In this document: positions 1 through 12,203 of the stretch, one piece after another
How positions within the stretch are numbered: position 1 is the stretch's first letter
Layout: every line of letters begins with the position of its first letter
Made by a program: the position numbers and the translations under genes
Assembly (NCBI GenBank): GCA_030077755.1
Contig: JAQJZZ010000010.1
Span: forward strand, 1,550,001-1,614,000
DNA from: Filosporella fistucella
Taxonomy: Eukaryota > Ascomycota > Leotiomycetes > Helotiales
Length of the DNA stretch: 64,000 nt
Direction of reading: 5' to 3'
Notes under the pieces: model-generated
Told to the model about the DNA's origin: nothing
Database searches by the model: none
Seen by the model: the letters and a program-made list of their open reading frames with translations, nothing else

Positions 1-642
1 CCTGCAACCGTGACGATACGCCGAAGGGAGGGAGCCTGTCGTATAAGTGGAAGCAAATTTACCATGAATCTTACACGAGAATAATAGTTCAGAGCTGCCA
101 ACAAGTGTATATTCTCAGATGTTTCTGAAGTTCATTGTCAGCGCATGTCCCACTCAATACGACATATGGAGTCTGTTGAGCTTCATACCTTTTCGATCAA
201 AACTTGCAATCCCAGAGCTGATAAATAGTATATTTAAGGTCTTTTCCTTCGCCTTGATTTCCTCGCACACCTCGTCAACAACACTTATCAAGCTTATATC
301 TGCCTTTCTAAATATGTATTCACCCTCGGGGTTCAATGCCTTGCACACCAAGACAATGCGGTCCGCGGCTTCTCTATATTATGAATCAGAACTTTTCTCG
401 AGGAGGCGCGCGACTCGATCGGTTCTTCGTCCCGAATATCATCGCGAGGAAGAGAAAGAAAGGGTAGTGTCCTACTTAGAACGGCCAATAAAATATGCTT
501 TTGGCCGGACAGACCGTTTTGCAAACTCCTTCAGAGTAGCTTCACCAATTCCACTAGTGGCCCCGACGAAAACCGCAACTAGAGGGGGAAGAGTGGAAGA
601 GATGCGAGAATTCGAGGCCTGGACTTCGGAGAGGGACACCAT
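1..642 (-). CDS. Short-chain dehydrogenase/reductase, 5' part, cut by window edge
   Basis: Exons on the minus strand are 642-476, 373-189 and 124-1; introns 374-475 and 125-188 have GT..AG ends, and joining them keeps frame and family alignment. About 158 residues are visible and the gene runs off the left edge. The start at 642 (MVSLSEVQ) is the first ATG before the Rossmann fold. The motif GATSGIG (about residues 27-33) binds NAD(P)H; the SSGIASF segment stands where many SDRs have NAG, and the ALNYYSRVRF segment is typical of a fungal SDR subfamily often found near secondary metabolism genes. The catalytic Tyr-Lys region lies mostly outside the window. Substrate cannot be inferred. A TATA-like box lies about 50 bases upstream. 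Confidence 0.8.
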
Positions 643-689
643 TGCGATGGTTGCAGTGAAATGTATTTAATGTTTGGGGGGCTAGGTCC

Positions 690-699
690 TATATTTATA
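690..699 (-). promoter_or_regulatory. TATA-like box of the left-edge dehydrogenase
   Basis: On the minus strand this reads TATAAATATA, 48-57 bases before the start codon at 642. Position and sequence fit a core promoter, though the leader would be short. Confidence 0.45.
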
Positions 700-1228
700 G
701 ATAAGGCCTTATGATTATGTGTATAGTAGCTTGGTACTATTCCTGTGAGTCAATGTACATATTGTATTGACGAACGCCGACCCTGCAGGAGCATTCGCCG
801 ATACTGCCTTAGTCGAATGCACCACCCCACATCTGGACTTTAAGACGGATTGCTATTGTAAGCAGCCTCTTTGCCAAATTAGGCCAAAGGTAATAAACTT
901 GTCCTTACCTAGACATTAATCATACCCCTTTTCTCCAAGATGGAGACGAAGAATTAAGGCATTTGTGACATAATAGCTGATGTTAGAGTTAGGATTGGAA
1001 AATAAAGTCCCATTAAATCTGATAACAAAATTGTAATTTCACATATTCACAAAGAATGGGACTTATTCGAAATGCAGATTTTACCTGGCGAAATGCAGAC
1101 TGTTTTTCATTGATGATTCTGTCATAATCACACCAGTGTTGAGAGTAGCATATTTCTCCCAGCGCAGCCGACCAAATGCCCATCATTCCTTCACAAGTAG
1201 ACCTTCGCGGAGAATGAGATACCCCTTT
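700..1228. other. Intergenic, no gene seen
   Basis: About 530 bases between the left-edge dehydrogenase promoter and the stop of the unknown gene at 1229. Short reading frames only; no repeats or RNA gene recognised. Confidence 0.5.
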
Positions 1229-1976
1229 CTAGGAAGTAGCCGGACCCCAAGATTGAGAATTGTTTGCAAGTCCTTGAGAAGATGCGGGCATTTGGGATGC
1301 AGCCAATCTTCCGTGGAAAGCCGATGATGGTGGAATACCTGGAATGTACGGACGACTGTTGACGTGTTCATCACACTCTGTCTTGCTGTCGAATGTATGG
1401 ACTCGATCGTAGACTGCATCAGAACTCCATCCTCCAGTCCAAAATGTGTCTTGAACCCATTGTGACCAGTTTGGATAGCCGATGATTGAATCAATAGTGA
1501 GGTCTGAAACTGGAAGATTTTCTGCTCCTGGTCCTCCACCACACAAAACCCGGCCCTGAACAACCATGACCTTGCCGTCTGGTCCGAGGAATGGTTGACC
1601 ACAGTGTGGGACGAAGTCGGCTCTGCGTCGAAGCTTGAGGTTCTGCTTGAAGGGCATTTGAAAGAGGCTACCCTCCCAGACCTCAAGAAATCCCATTCCC
1701 CTACCCACAAGGATCAAGCCGATGTAATGGTCTGACAGTTTGTCTTTGACACTGGAACACCACAGTTAGTTCGTGTTATGTTCTATGGCTCGGATGGAGA
1801 AGAGCATTCCCACTGCTGTATGTGAAGTTCTTCTTCCGCAATGAGAGATTTCTGAGAAGTTCTTACATGAAACCATCTTTGGCCAGGTTAATCAGGTCTT
1901 TGATGTGGATGGTGCCAGCGGGTTGGTCGAAGACATGGCGCAACGCCACTTCGCTCTTGGATGGAAGGGGGGTCAT
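1229..1976 (-). CDS. Small protein of unknown function, two exons
   Basis: Exons 1976-1867 and 1751-1229 are joined across intron 1752-1866 (GTAAGA..CCAG), giving 210 residues. The start is ATG at 1976 (MTPLPSKS). I do not recognise the family. The protein has no signal peptide or membrane segment by eye. The centre is rich in Gly, Trp and Pro, with segments such as VPHCGQPFLGPDGK, RVLCGGGPG and GYPNWSQWVQDTFWTGGW, and the last 40 residues look poorly ordered. Sequence continuity across the intron, and a reading without stops over 210 codons, support a real gene. A second open frame overlaps it at 1183-1710 but begins with TTG and does not extend through the intron. It lies between a partial dehydrogenase and the giant DUF3638 gene, all on the minus strand. 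Confidence 0.65.
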
Positions 1977-2452
1977 GTTTGAAGGTGTCTGGAAGTGTTT
2001 CTGAAGGATCTTAGATTGCAATGAGCGTATTCCGTTACGTTTAAGTAGAGAACACGAGGTTGTTTGAAGAGGACGCAGCGTGTTCCACCCCCCTTTTGCG
2101 AGTGTTGGTGTACGCGAGGCTCGCTAACCCTTTAAATCACAACACATGTGATTTTCTCGCTGCTAACTGTTTCCGGATCAGTTCAACCCTATATCAAACG
2201 GGGCGCCGAGAGAACGGAAAGTAAGGTCCAAGGCGTGGGTAGATCTGGCTACCAGATTGTGCACAAATTGCGATTCGTGCCTGGAGACTCTGACTATTCT
2301 CTTCCTCTTAAAGTCGACATCCAAACCTAGCATCTAGCTCAGGAAGAAAAGGGGTTAAGAAGCCGGAACTTGTTCCAGGGAGGTAGGCACATGAAAAGCA
2401 TACATATGAGATGTGTTCTTCCCAGATTTGACAGCTTGACCAGATAGGATAT
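1977..2452. other. Intergenic, no gene seen
   Basis: Between the unknown gene and the 3' end of the DUF3638 gene. One 60-codon plus-strand frame (2148-2330) has no support. It probably holds the promoter of the unknown gene and the 3' UTR of the giant gene. Confidence 0.5.
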
Positions 2453-5400
2453 TCAAACTCGCCGCTCAAACTTCTCTCTCGGGATCAGCTCACCATTGAG
2501 GATCATCCCGAGATGTGACATGGTGAAATTCTGTCCCTTCCTCCGCATGGTGACAATCCCACGCAAAAATTCGACCGGACTCTTCATAAATGGACTGTCT
2601 CGCACCGTGACAGCACATAGGAAGTCCCTGCTTGATGGTGCAACAAAGCCGTCAGATCCAACCTCCATGTTCCCTTCCGGAGCTTTGTGAGATATCCCTA
2701 AGAAACCGCACAACGCAACATATTCTTCATAATTTTTCATATAAAGTTGGCCAGCAAAAATATTTAAGTGACAGATAACAGGAGGAGGCAGCCAAGATTT
2801 TGGGGCAGGCGGAACAGCACAGAAAGAAAGCTCATCTAACCTCCGTGACAATAAATTGATGCACGGTGCGTAGACGTGCAGACTTGCATGTCTGTTCTTC
2901 CGTATCAAGGGCAAGAGCTCTTGCACTTCAAATGGACTTATGATGACTAGACTCATATGCCCATTCTCCATACAGCTGAGGATCCAATTGACTGGCCGAG
3001 TATAAGAATCGAGGAATTTATTCAATTCACCTTGCACCGTTACCGCAAAATCGGCAGTCACTATAAGGTCTCTTGGCCATGCTTTCTCCTCGTATGCATC
3101 CGCAATTGTTTTGCTCAGAGTGCCAAAAGCCGGGGTGAACGCTTCCGAGGACCTCTTCAGTACCCCTCCTGCAGCTAAAGACCTGACATCTGGATGAATG
3201 GTATGTTTCCGTGCCACTGCGAGAGGTGGACGATCAACTTGCTTCTCTCGTTCATTTTCTGGGGATAACTCGCGTTCCTGTTCTTCGTATAAATTTGCTA
3301 TGCCGAAGGAATTCATACCAAAGTCCTCATATCTTGCTCTGATTTCTGCGACTTGCTGCTCATGTCCGGAAAACTTGCCGGCTTCTGCATCCCCTGAAAA
3401 TAATTCCGCCTCTATTTGGGATAAACCATTGCCGTATCTCTCTTGAAGAGTCTGTGCTTCTTTTTCGGGCAGGTATTTGACCACGTTGTCCGATACCTCG
3501 CCGTCAGCAAGAAGTGTTGATTGCGAGCATATTATATGGCGGCGCAGATATCTTAAGCCTTGAGTGACCCATAAAGGGACGCTTCTTTTGGAATAGGAAC
3601 AGGTGTTGGCAATACACCAGTCCAGCACATCGGACACTTCTACCTTTCCCCCGATTTTGCCCATATGGTCCAAAATTTGTGTTTGAATCTCTGTTGAAAA
3701 ACAGAACGCAACCGACTGGCCTTCCCCGAGCTTTCGCATACGCATGCAAGCTGTTATGGTAAGTGTGTGTCAAGAACTTCTGTCACTATGACTAACCTTG
3801 TGTGAGCCGATCTTTGATAAGACCAGGACCTATTGTTACTATAGCTCGGTAATTGGCCGGCATCTTGAGATCGGTTCCTCTCGTATGAGCTTCATCAAGG
3901 TAAACCAAGCACGCATCCATCTGTCTTAAGTATGGCGACACTTCGAGAAGCTCCTTCATTCCATCGCGGCTCATTACGCAAACATCATTGTGCGCATCAA
4001 AGAATATCACTGCTTGTGCTTCAAGTTCTGGCACACTTGAAAGCCATTTCCACGCCATCTTCTCGTTTTCGAGCTCCAGCACCTGTGCGCCAACATCGAG
4101 AATAACTCGTGCGGGAGGATTGAGCTCCGCAGCCAGTTTAATAAGTGCGTTAGCATTAATAACACCACTAGAAGACTCTAAAATGTCTACGACAGTATTT
4201 TCCGGTTTGAGTATGCGGCCCAGGACGTCGGCATTTGTTGAGAGCTGCTGTGGAAGATCACGCTGGTGAACTGAAAGTGGCAGGTGATACCTGCTGTCAT
4301 TTGTTCCGCTGAACCCTGTAGTCGGATGTTTCTTTTCACGGGCAATATCCCACCCAGATGATGACAGCTTTTGGGGGAATTCCTTCAAGTCCGGGAAGAC
4401 CAGGTTTGACAGATAGAAGTTGATGATTCTTGTCGTGAACCGTAGCGAAGGAAACAAATCACGGCGGCATTGCTGTGTGTTACCGAGATTGATACCTGTG
4501 AGCTGTCGGAAATGATGAGGAATATTTGCAGCGTCTTGCACCCAGTGTGTGTATTCTTCTGATGCATGGTCAGACTTCAGCAGGGCCTCGAAGCTAGCAA
4601 ATAGCTGTTCATCAGATAGACCACCGTAATAATATGATAGGTAAGTCAGAATGATAGTTGCATCTGGATGACTGAACTCGGCTCGTGGTGCAGGGCAGTC
4701 CTTAGCATGGTACGGCACTGCGAGCTTGGTCCGAGATGGATGTAGACCATACTGAACGCGCCACCTTTTTTGCTCAAAGCAAAATCTCAGAACGCCCTTC
4801 CCAAACAGTCCCTTCAGAAGTAAGAGTGCTTTCTCAACAGATTTCGAGCCCGAAAAAAATACATCCAAGGCTTCTGTGTTGACCGACCATGTTGGACTTA
4901 TCAGGAACTTGAACAGTGCATCACGGAAGCTCGTAGGAAGCCTCCAGACGGGCACACCAGGAATTCCATTTTCACAAACTTTACGAGCGACAGCGTTTAT
5001 CAGGGCATCTCCAGCGTGTTTCTGGACGATTCTGATTCTGGGAAATGCACCAGATTGACCAGAAATTATTTCCAACCCGTCTGGAAATGAGCGTACCACT
5101 TTTTGTGCACATCTGTTCAAGATGTCTAGAACTCCGTGTATGACGTTCCATCTTTCCGGACTAAAATCGATCGCCTCTTGTGTGCCCATCGTATATATCA
5201 GCTCATACTTTACACTGAGGATCTCGTCGCTCTCGTCAATGAGATCACGAGAATTGTCCTCGAGCCATTTTTGTGTTTTGATCAAAGTGGCGCCGAGCTC
5301 CTGTTCGTTGGAAAGGAGTTTCTCAAAGCCCATCAGCTCAAAGGAAAGGATATGCTCTGGCTGCACAAGTAGTATACCCCCTGTTCGCATGCATTGCTCT

Positions 5401-8400
5401 AATATAGTGCGCATTTGAAGTACCGTTGACTGATCAAACTTGGTCGATCTCGAAATGGGCATATAAAAAACCTGGCGATTCAGCAACCCGCCGAGCTTTC
5501 GTCTCAATAAATTGAACATCTGTATCGCCAGCGGTTTCAAAACGACTACCCTCACGAGCTTTGTCCTGTCTGCGAGAGTGGCAGCAGCTACTGGAATAAT
5601 GACGGATGACTTTCCAAGCCCCATACTTAGTTGTAGCACCGAGTTTGAACCCGAAGATGGTGATATCATTTCTTGTGCAACTTGAGACTGTTCTTGCCGA
5701 ATTAGGACGTTGCTTTCAATCTCCATAAGTAGCCATTCGGGTTGATCTTTAGGTTGCCAATTTCGATGGCCGAGATTTCGCAATTCGTTCAGAAGCTCAG
5801 CCGGAGTTCCAGCTGCTGCAAGAAGGCGTTCTGACCGTTGGAGGACTGCAACAGAAAGTCCATATTGCATAAACACATTCTGCCAACTCAATGGAAGGCT
5901 GTTGATGTTATCGCTTGTCAACCGTGACAGGATAGAGAGCTTCGACAGCCGCGGAAGCATGTGCGAATAGCTGAAAGCCTGCCACTCACCATGTTTTAGA
6001 TGTGTGCAAATGGCTCTGTACACATAATTTTCTTGGCATCGGCTTCGTGTGAGGTACTTTTTCAGGATTGTGACCAGTTTATCGGATATCTCTAAGCTTG
6101 CTGAAGTAGAAGCACCAAGGGCTTCGAAACTTCGAAGTAGATCTTTAGCGTATTGCTTATCGTGCTTAGAAGAGCCTCGTGAAATGACACGATCCAGTAA
6201 GTTTCTAAGCGGGGCATGATCTCCCGGGCTGTCCTCATTGTAGTCGATCCAAATATGTAAGTCGTCTGAATCATCGACGACACACTGGGGAGCGGCGTTC
6301 TTGGTTAAGTCATGGAAACGAATATTTGTCGTTTTAGGAACGTAAGAGCTGGATGGAGGTGGGAATGCATAAAGCTCGGGGATTTCCTGCTCGGATCGGA
6401 GTTGATCTAAGACAATCTGGATTCGTTCTACTGCATCCTTGAAAAGTGCGTTACGGTGCCAGCTTTCGAACCATGGTAGCAAGGCCTTAGTTGCTTCGTC
6501 CTCCAAAATGTGACTGTTCATTTTGGAATGTGGAAGCTCCGACAGATGTCCAGAAGTAGAATGCAACATGAGTTGACTGACAAAATCACTTATCTCCTGA
6601 TCCTTTGCCATAATATACTCATCCTGGCGACGTCGCTCTGCAATGCGCCTGGTCTCGCCGGGGAGCTTGGTCAATTTGGACTCAGGACAATCCTCAAAGG
6701 GCAGAGCAAATGATGCTACTACCTTTGCCATCTTCTGTCGTTGCGGAACATAACCATCGGTCAAAAGTAGGACAGGATAATCTGGTAATTCTAGCACGCG
6801 AAGTTCAGGCACAGTCGCAAACGCTAAAAACGTTTGAACTAGCTCTAGATTTGCAAACTCCGAGTAAGCTAGAGTTGACAACAGCACCATTATCCCATAC
6901 ATATCATGCTCCCTAGAGGCGTGCGTGAGCTGATGGTGGAGAGTATATATGCTCGCCGGAAGAAACTTGCTCGGAGCATCAAGCCACCTCACGTCAAAAC
7001 CGAGTGGTGGTGAGTCCTCCTTTTTGAGATTTCGAATAGGTTCTCCCCAGCCCTCAATCTCCAGAAGCAAATGCGGGTGGATCATGAGACTCTGGGACCA
7101 GTTTTCAACAAGGCGAGCGGTATGACAGGCTTGAAGCTCTCGGTAGCTACCGCTCGTCTGATCACGGCTGGCATAGACAACATCATACTCTGCAGTATGA
7201 CACTCTGCTCCAAATCCTTCAACTTGAAATGAAGCATCGCGAATAGATGCTCTATCAAGTAGGTATTGCATTCCACGAGTCCCCAACAAAGGTATAAGTA
7301 CATTGCTATCTTGAAAGATATGAGACGACGTTGCCTGATCGAAAATTGACCTTACAAGCTCCAAATATCGGCCATGATGAGCAAAAGGAGGTAGTTCTTG
7401 CCACTCTACTTGCTGACTCTCACGTAAATACTCAGGGAAGAACATCCGCTGTGGAGTAAGCTGGGCGAGCGATTCTAGAAGTTCCACATCTGTCTCTTCG
7501 AGTGCAATAAATGACCGCGTAGCACCGCTACTCAGGCAATTAATCGCTTCTTCAGTGCCGGTCCGTCCTGTCAACTGGTCTATAAGACAATGTGATGTGC
7601 ATGCGCTACCATAATGTCAGCATATATTGGTGGTAAGAGCACCCCAAATGAGGGGGAAGAAAATCGGTGAGAGATCGTTGCAAAGTTTCGACGGTAAGGA
7701 CTATGATGGACTCGGGGAATTTTCCTTCCATGACGCCTTGGATTGAATAGACTATGCTCAGTATAATGGAAGAAAACTCACTGCATATAGATTCGAAATA
7801 GTCTACTTTGAAGAGTGCCATTATCGATGAGCCGCCCGAGTTGGGTATCGACAGCATATGAGTGATGTTGAACATGAACTGCGCCGTCGGTATTTATCCT
7901 GACCCGAACATGGTTACTGTCCAATGTGAAAGATACATGTCCATGTGGCACAACGATGACTCGAGATGTACCATCAAAATTACGCAAAACAAGCTTGTTA
8001 ACCAGTCCTGTAAATGTGCCTACCGATTGAGCCTCATCTACTACCATGTTTCGAAATTGCTTCGATTCGACTAGTGTTCCCTCCCGCTTCAGGATGAAGT
8101 CAAGTTTGTATCGAGGTAAGTGTATGTTGAGCTCGCCCTCCATACCATCATACAGGACATGAATGTGAGTCGCATACTCCAATGGGCTGAGGACTCTTGA
8201 GAGTTTTTGGAATGTTCCGCTTCTAATGTCGACCAAAGGTTTGCCGTCACAAATAAGCCTGAAATTCCTGTCGCTGTCTCGTTGCATGACGCAGGCCTCA
8301 GAAGGCTCCCATGCACGACTCATCAAGCGCCATTCAACTGATCCGGTATCTAACCGTAACCAATGTGCATAGTCGTGCACGAGTGCTTTGGGAAAGTCAC

Positions 8401-11400
8401 CTTCCAGGTAATTGATTGGGACCAGTTCGTAGATTTTGCTCCCGCTGCGAGTTCGAATAATAAGATCTGAATCGATCATCGAGAAATGAATCTACCACGT
8501 ATCAGTGGCGAGAAGATTTTTAAGAGTACAGGTTAAATTCTAAGATACCTCCTGGCCAAAGAACCCACTTCGAGTTTCGAATTCCATTCCGTTCACTGCA
8601 ATTAGTTAGCACGGCAATTTGCCATCACTTCACCAGGCGAGCAGAATGAAACCTCAAAAACCTGTGGGGAAGCTGATTTATACCAAATTATAGAAGGCAG
8701 AATAAAGGGAATGGTTGCATACTCGAAGAAGGAACAACCGAAAGCACTTTCTACAAAAGACATGATTAGCTGAGAGCTACTAGAGGGAAAGAGATATGCA
8801 CCTCTCCGAAGAATCGACGGTAGGTGGCATGCAACCGATAGCTTTGAGGGAGCCTGGAGAGTGGTAGTCCGTCAACAAGCAGGCTACCATCCAACATGTT
8901 GTAATGTACTGTCAGTTGAGAGTAACCTTGGTCATTCTTCGTGAAAGTGACAAGCCACCTCTCATTTGGGGCTGGAAGAGCCTCCCACGCGCCTTGGCGG
9001 TGGTATCCAGACCATATTCTATGGATGGTTTCGTCAATACTTTGCTGATTCTTGAGTACATGGTAGCGAAAAGATGTCTCTAATCGGTGACATCGTCGTC
9101 TGAACTTCCTCAAGAGAGACTTGATAGATTGCGGCAAGTTTTTCGTGACAGCTGGGCAGTGATCGTGTATGATAATTGAACATTCAACATAGGCTCCCAA
9201 TTCATTGGCTGAGCTGAATATTTCGCAGGCGTCATTACGTTCCACATCAAAAGTTTCGTGGCAGGTCAATGCCATCTCGAGAACACGCAGGTTCATATCA
9301 GTCAAGGCACTCACTTCTTTAGTATCATCAAGGAACGATCTCACTTGGTGAGTCCAATGTAAGGATACTGCTCGTGCTCGCGTCAAGAATAACAAACACT
9401 GGTTTTTAACGGCTTTGAATGGCGATAGTGACAAGTTTCGAAGAGCGAGAACGACAAATGTGCGAAGGGCTACAGCACCTTGCCAAGAGCCCTCAACAGC
9501 ATCAAGAGCCTCATTTAGTGCCATCAGCAGAGAAGTTCCAAACTCTTCTTCTCCGAGATCTACGTGGGAGTCTCGGTAAATACCACTGTCCTCAGCCTTG
9601 CCAACCTCCCAAACTGCTTGAAGTATCAATAAATGAGTCTCCTCAAGGCTAAAGTTGAGGACACGAGACGCAAGCTCACGCGCAATGTTACGCCATTGAA
9701 GTCTGTTTCCGGACCGCAAAGTTGCGAATGCGTAGAATTCGTGTAGCGTAATCGTTTCTGGGCACGCATATTGCATAGCAAGCACTTCGTTGGATGAATG
9801 TTCCGTCCCGGCGAGAGAGAACTGAAGTTGTTCATATGGACCTGGTGGAAGCTGAAAGGTGCAAATCTTCCGAATATCGCACTTTCCGAGGAGATCTTTT
9901 GTCCACTTCTTCAATTTTGTATCATACAGGGAGTAAGCCAATCCGTTGTTGACGCAGATATTATGCTCAGTAGCCTCGAATACAGGCTTGCTGGGATAGC
10001 GGGCATGGAGGAACGACTTTGAAGAAGATGCTAATTGAAGCCTTGATGACTTGGATCTGGTGTAATCACTCAATCCTTTGTAGTCTTTCATATAGTATAC
10101 CTCGTCATCGCTCGCTTCTTGTGACTGTGATATGGAAGGTGAGAAAACATCAACAAGGAGCAGATAAGTCGCGTTACGCCAGTCTTCTAATGGTTGCGGG
10201 ACTTCAAGCTCAAAAACCGCTGCCTTGATAGCATATTCACCAACAGGTAATGGCCATTCGTGAACCCCGATTTCGAGTCTGTTGGCTGACCATTTTATCT
10301 GGCATTTCCGACAATTGGGGCTGTGGTGGGTTTGCTGCCGGCCTCGATCGAGATGTGTTCCATATTCACATGTTCTCGCTTCTGAATCATGCATGAGCTC
10401 CTGATATCGTTGTTGTGCCTCCCTAAGCTCATTTCTTTTGTGGCTTCTTGCTGCCTGAGCATCAGCTTCAATTCTACGACGTAAAAGTTGATGGCGCACA
10501 GATTGCTCGAAAAATTGCGATGCGAATGAAACACTTTGAAATACAGAGGTCGTGATAAGGTATCTTCTTTGCTGTAAATACTCCTCTATCCTGCTAAGTC
10601 GCTTCATTTGAGATCGTTTGGGAAGCAACAAATGAGCGAAAATCGACTCTGGGAACTCTGGATTGTATTGACTAAGCATGGAACAATGTTGAATAGCACA
10701 CTTATCAAGGGCTACCCACAAATCCATCGCACTGAGAAGCATCAATGAGACGTCCTCCGGATTGCCGGCATAAGTCGAAAATGCGACGGTAGTGTAGCTT
10801 TCGATTAGGCCACACAGTAATGTGGTTGCATTTTGAGAGACTCCTTTGATCTCCACCCACGCCGAAAGGCTGTCTTCTACCCAAAGCTCTATATCTGCTA
10901 GCCACAGAGCAGTTTCAACATCACCCTCTGGGGTGTGGAGTGATGGGAAATCTATGCCGGACGACTCGATACGTCCATTACTCTGTGGAGTAAATTCAGA
11001 CTTTTCCACTTGTACTATATGACGAAATGGGATACTTCTCAGATAAGGACCGAGAGTGTTCAGACTCAATTTAGTGTCCTGCTCAAATGATAAAGTGGAT
11101 GGATCCCACCCTGTCTGCGTATGATAGGGATCCGGACTCTGCTCAATGATGGCCCATCTAGAAGCTAGCTCTTGTTGTGTAGCTTCAATTACACGATGAA
11201 CCCCCTCAATCCAAGGGGTGTCATTTGGCAAGCCCATTTTCAACAATCGCCGACTGATCTTAGCGCTCATAGAAAAAAGCAAATCGCTAGAGACAGAGGC
11301 GTCCAATGATAGCTGAAGGACATTGCTCATGAAGAATACCATGAAGGATTTGTAATATGTGTGGTGGATATCGTCGCGCACGTGAAGGCTCGTTTGAAGA

Positions 11401-12203
11401 GCTACACGCAAAAGTAGCCAGAAAGGTGACCGTCGCCAAGGTTCACCAGTTCCATCCCATAAAACATCGTCGCGGGTACGCTTTGCAATGCGGGGCAAGG
11501 CGTGAGGCTTGCCGATGCCGCGTAGTATTCCAGAAAGCATCTCGGCGACGAACTTTGGATGGACAGTATCCGGTACATTGGTGGTGTCTGGTTGTGCGTT
11601 CGGGGCAATGGGCATTGCCTCTGGAGGAGTCTGCTCATCTAGACTGGTCATGAGTTGTACGAGGGCTTTACGAAACGAGGGGTCCTCCATCCTGTCTTCG
11701 CTCAACAAGATTGCGGGTCCTGGGAAGTAGCGCTGAAGTCGCCCTTTCGATGACATGACTGCTTTGTTGGTTGGAGCAAGCTCGAAGGACTCGAAAGAAA
11801 ATAGGTCCTCGATTTTTCGTATAATCAAGGCTGCATTTTGACTGCGCATATGAAAGGCAAGGATGTCTGAACAATTATTAGCTATAACATATCTTTTTGG
11901 ATAGGAAAATAGTCTCGTGAAAGTACCTGTCCCAGTCATCGATCCTAGCATTGCTTCTAATCGTTCTGGAATCATGTTCCCTGATGGATCTCTCTGTCTA
12001 CGCAAGCTCTTCAACATTGAGCTGCAGCCGTCTAGTTTGGGAGACTCATGAGGTGGAAGGTGGGATTTAAACAATTCCCAAGCTCGCTCGCACTCCGCCA
12101 ATAAGGAAACATCTTCCAGGTCTTCTCCGTCTTTGTTATGTGGTAACTTTCGTGGGAGGAATACATGATTTACAATGTAGTGCAATTCCTGCAACGTGAC
12201 CAT
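2453..12203 (-). CDS. Giant DUF6606/DUF3638/DUF3645 P-loop ATPase, 3,097 residues
   Basis: Exons are 12203-8802, 8750-8723 (28 bases), 8595-8549, 8491-7782, 7605-3797 and 3750-2453. All five introns are GT..AG and the total, 9,294 bases, is in frame. The N-terminus (LHYIVNHVFLPRKLP) is the DUF6606 signature. The DUF3638 region carries a Walker A loop, SMGLGKSS, near residue 2060 and LIDESDEIL near 2187. DUF3645 begins with VHQRDLPQQL, followed by YLDEAHTRGTDLKMP near 2637 and QACMRMRKLGEGQ near 2670. Together these resemble superfamily 2 helicase motifs I, II, V and VI. A coiled, basic segment lies near residues 550-600. The family is widespread in filamentous fungi at about 3,000 residues. 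Its function is unknown; automatic databases sometimes label it ubiquitinyl hydrolase, but I see no cysteine protease motif. Confidence 0.9.

Noticed and set aside
1183..1710. 175-codon minus frame overlapping the unknown gene
   Set aside because: Begins with TTG, does not continue through the intron at 1752-1866, and reads as Ser/His-rich noise; the other frame splices cleanly to an ATG exon.
7606..7875. 89-codon minus frame within the DUF3638 gene
   Set aside because: Mostly covers intron 7606-7781; splicing gives the conserved join at CTSHCLIDQLTGRTGTEE instead.
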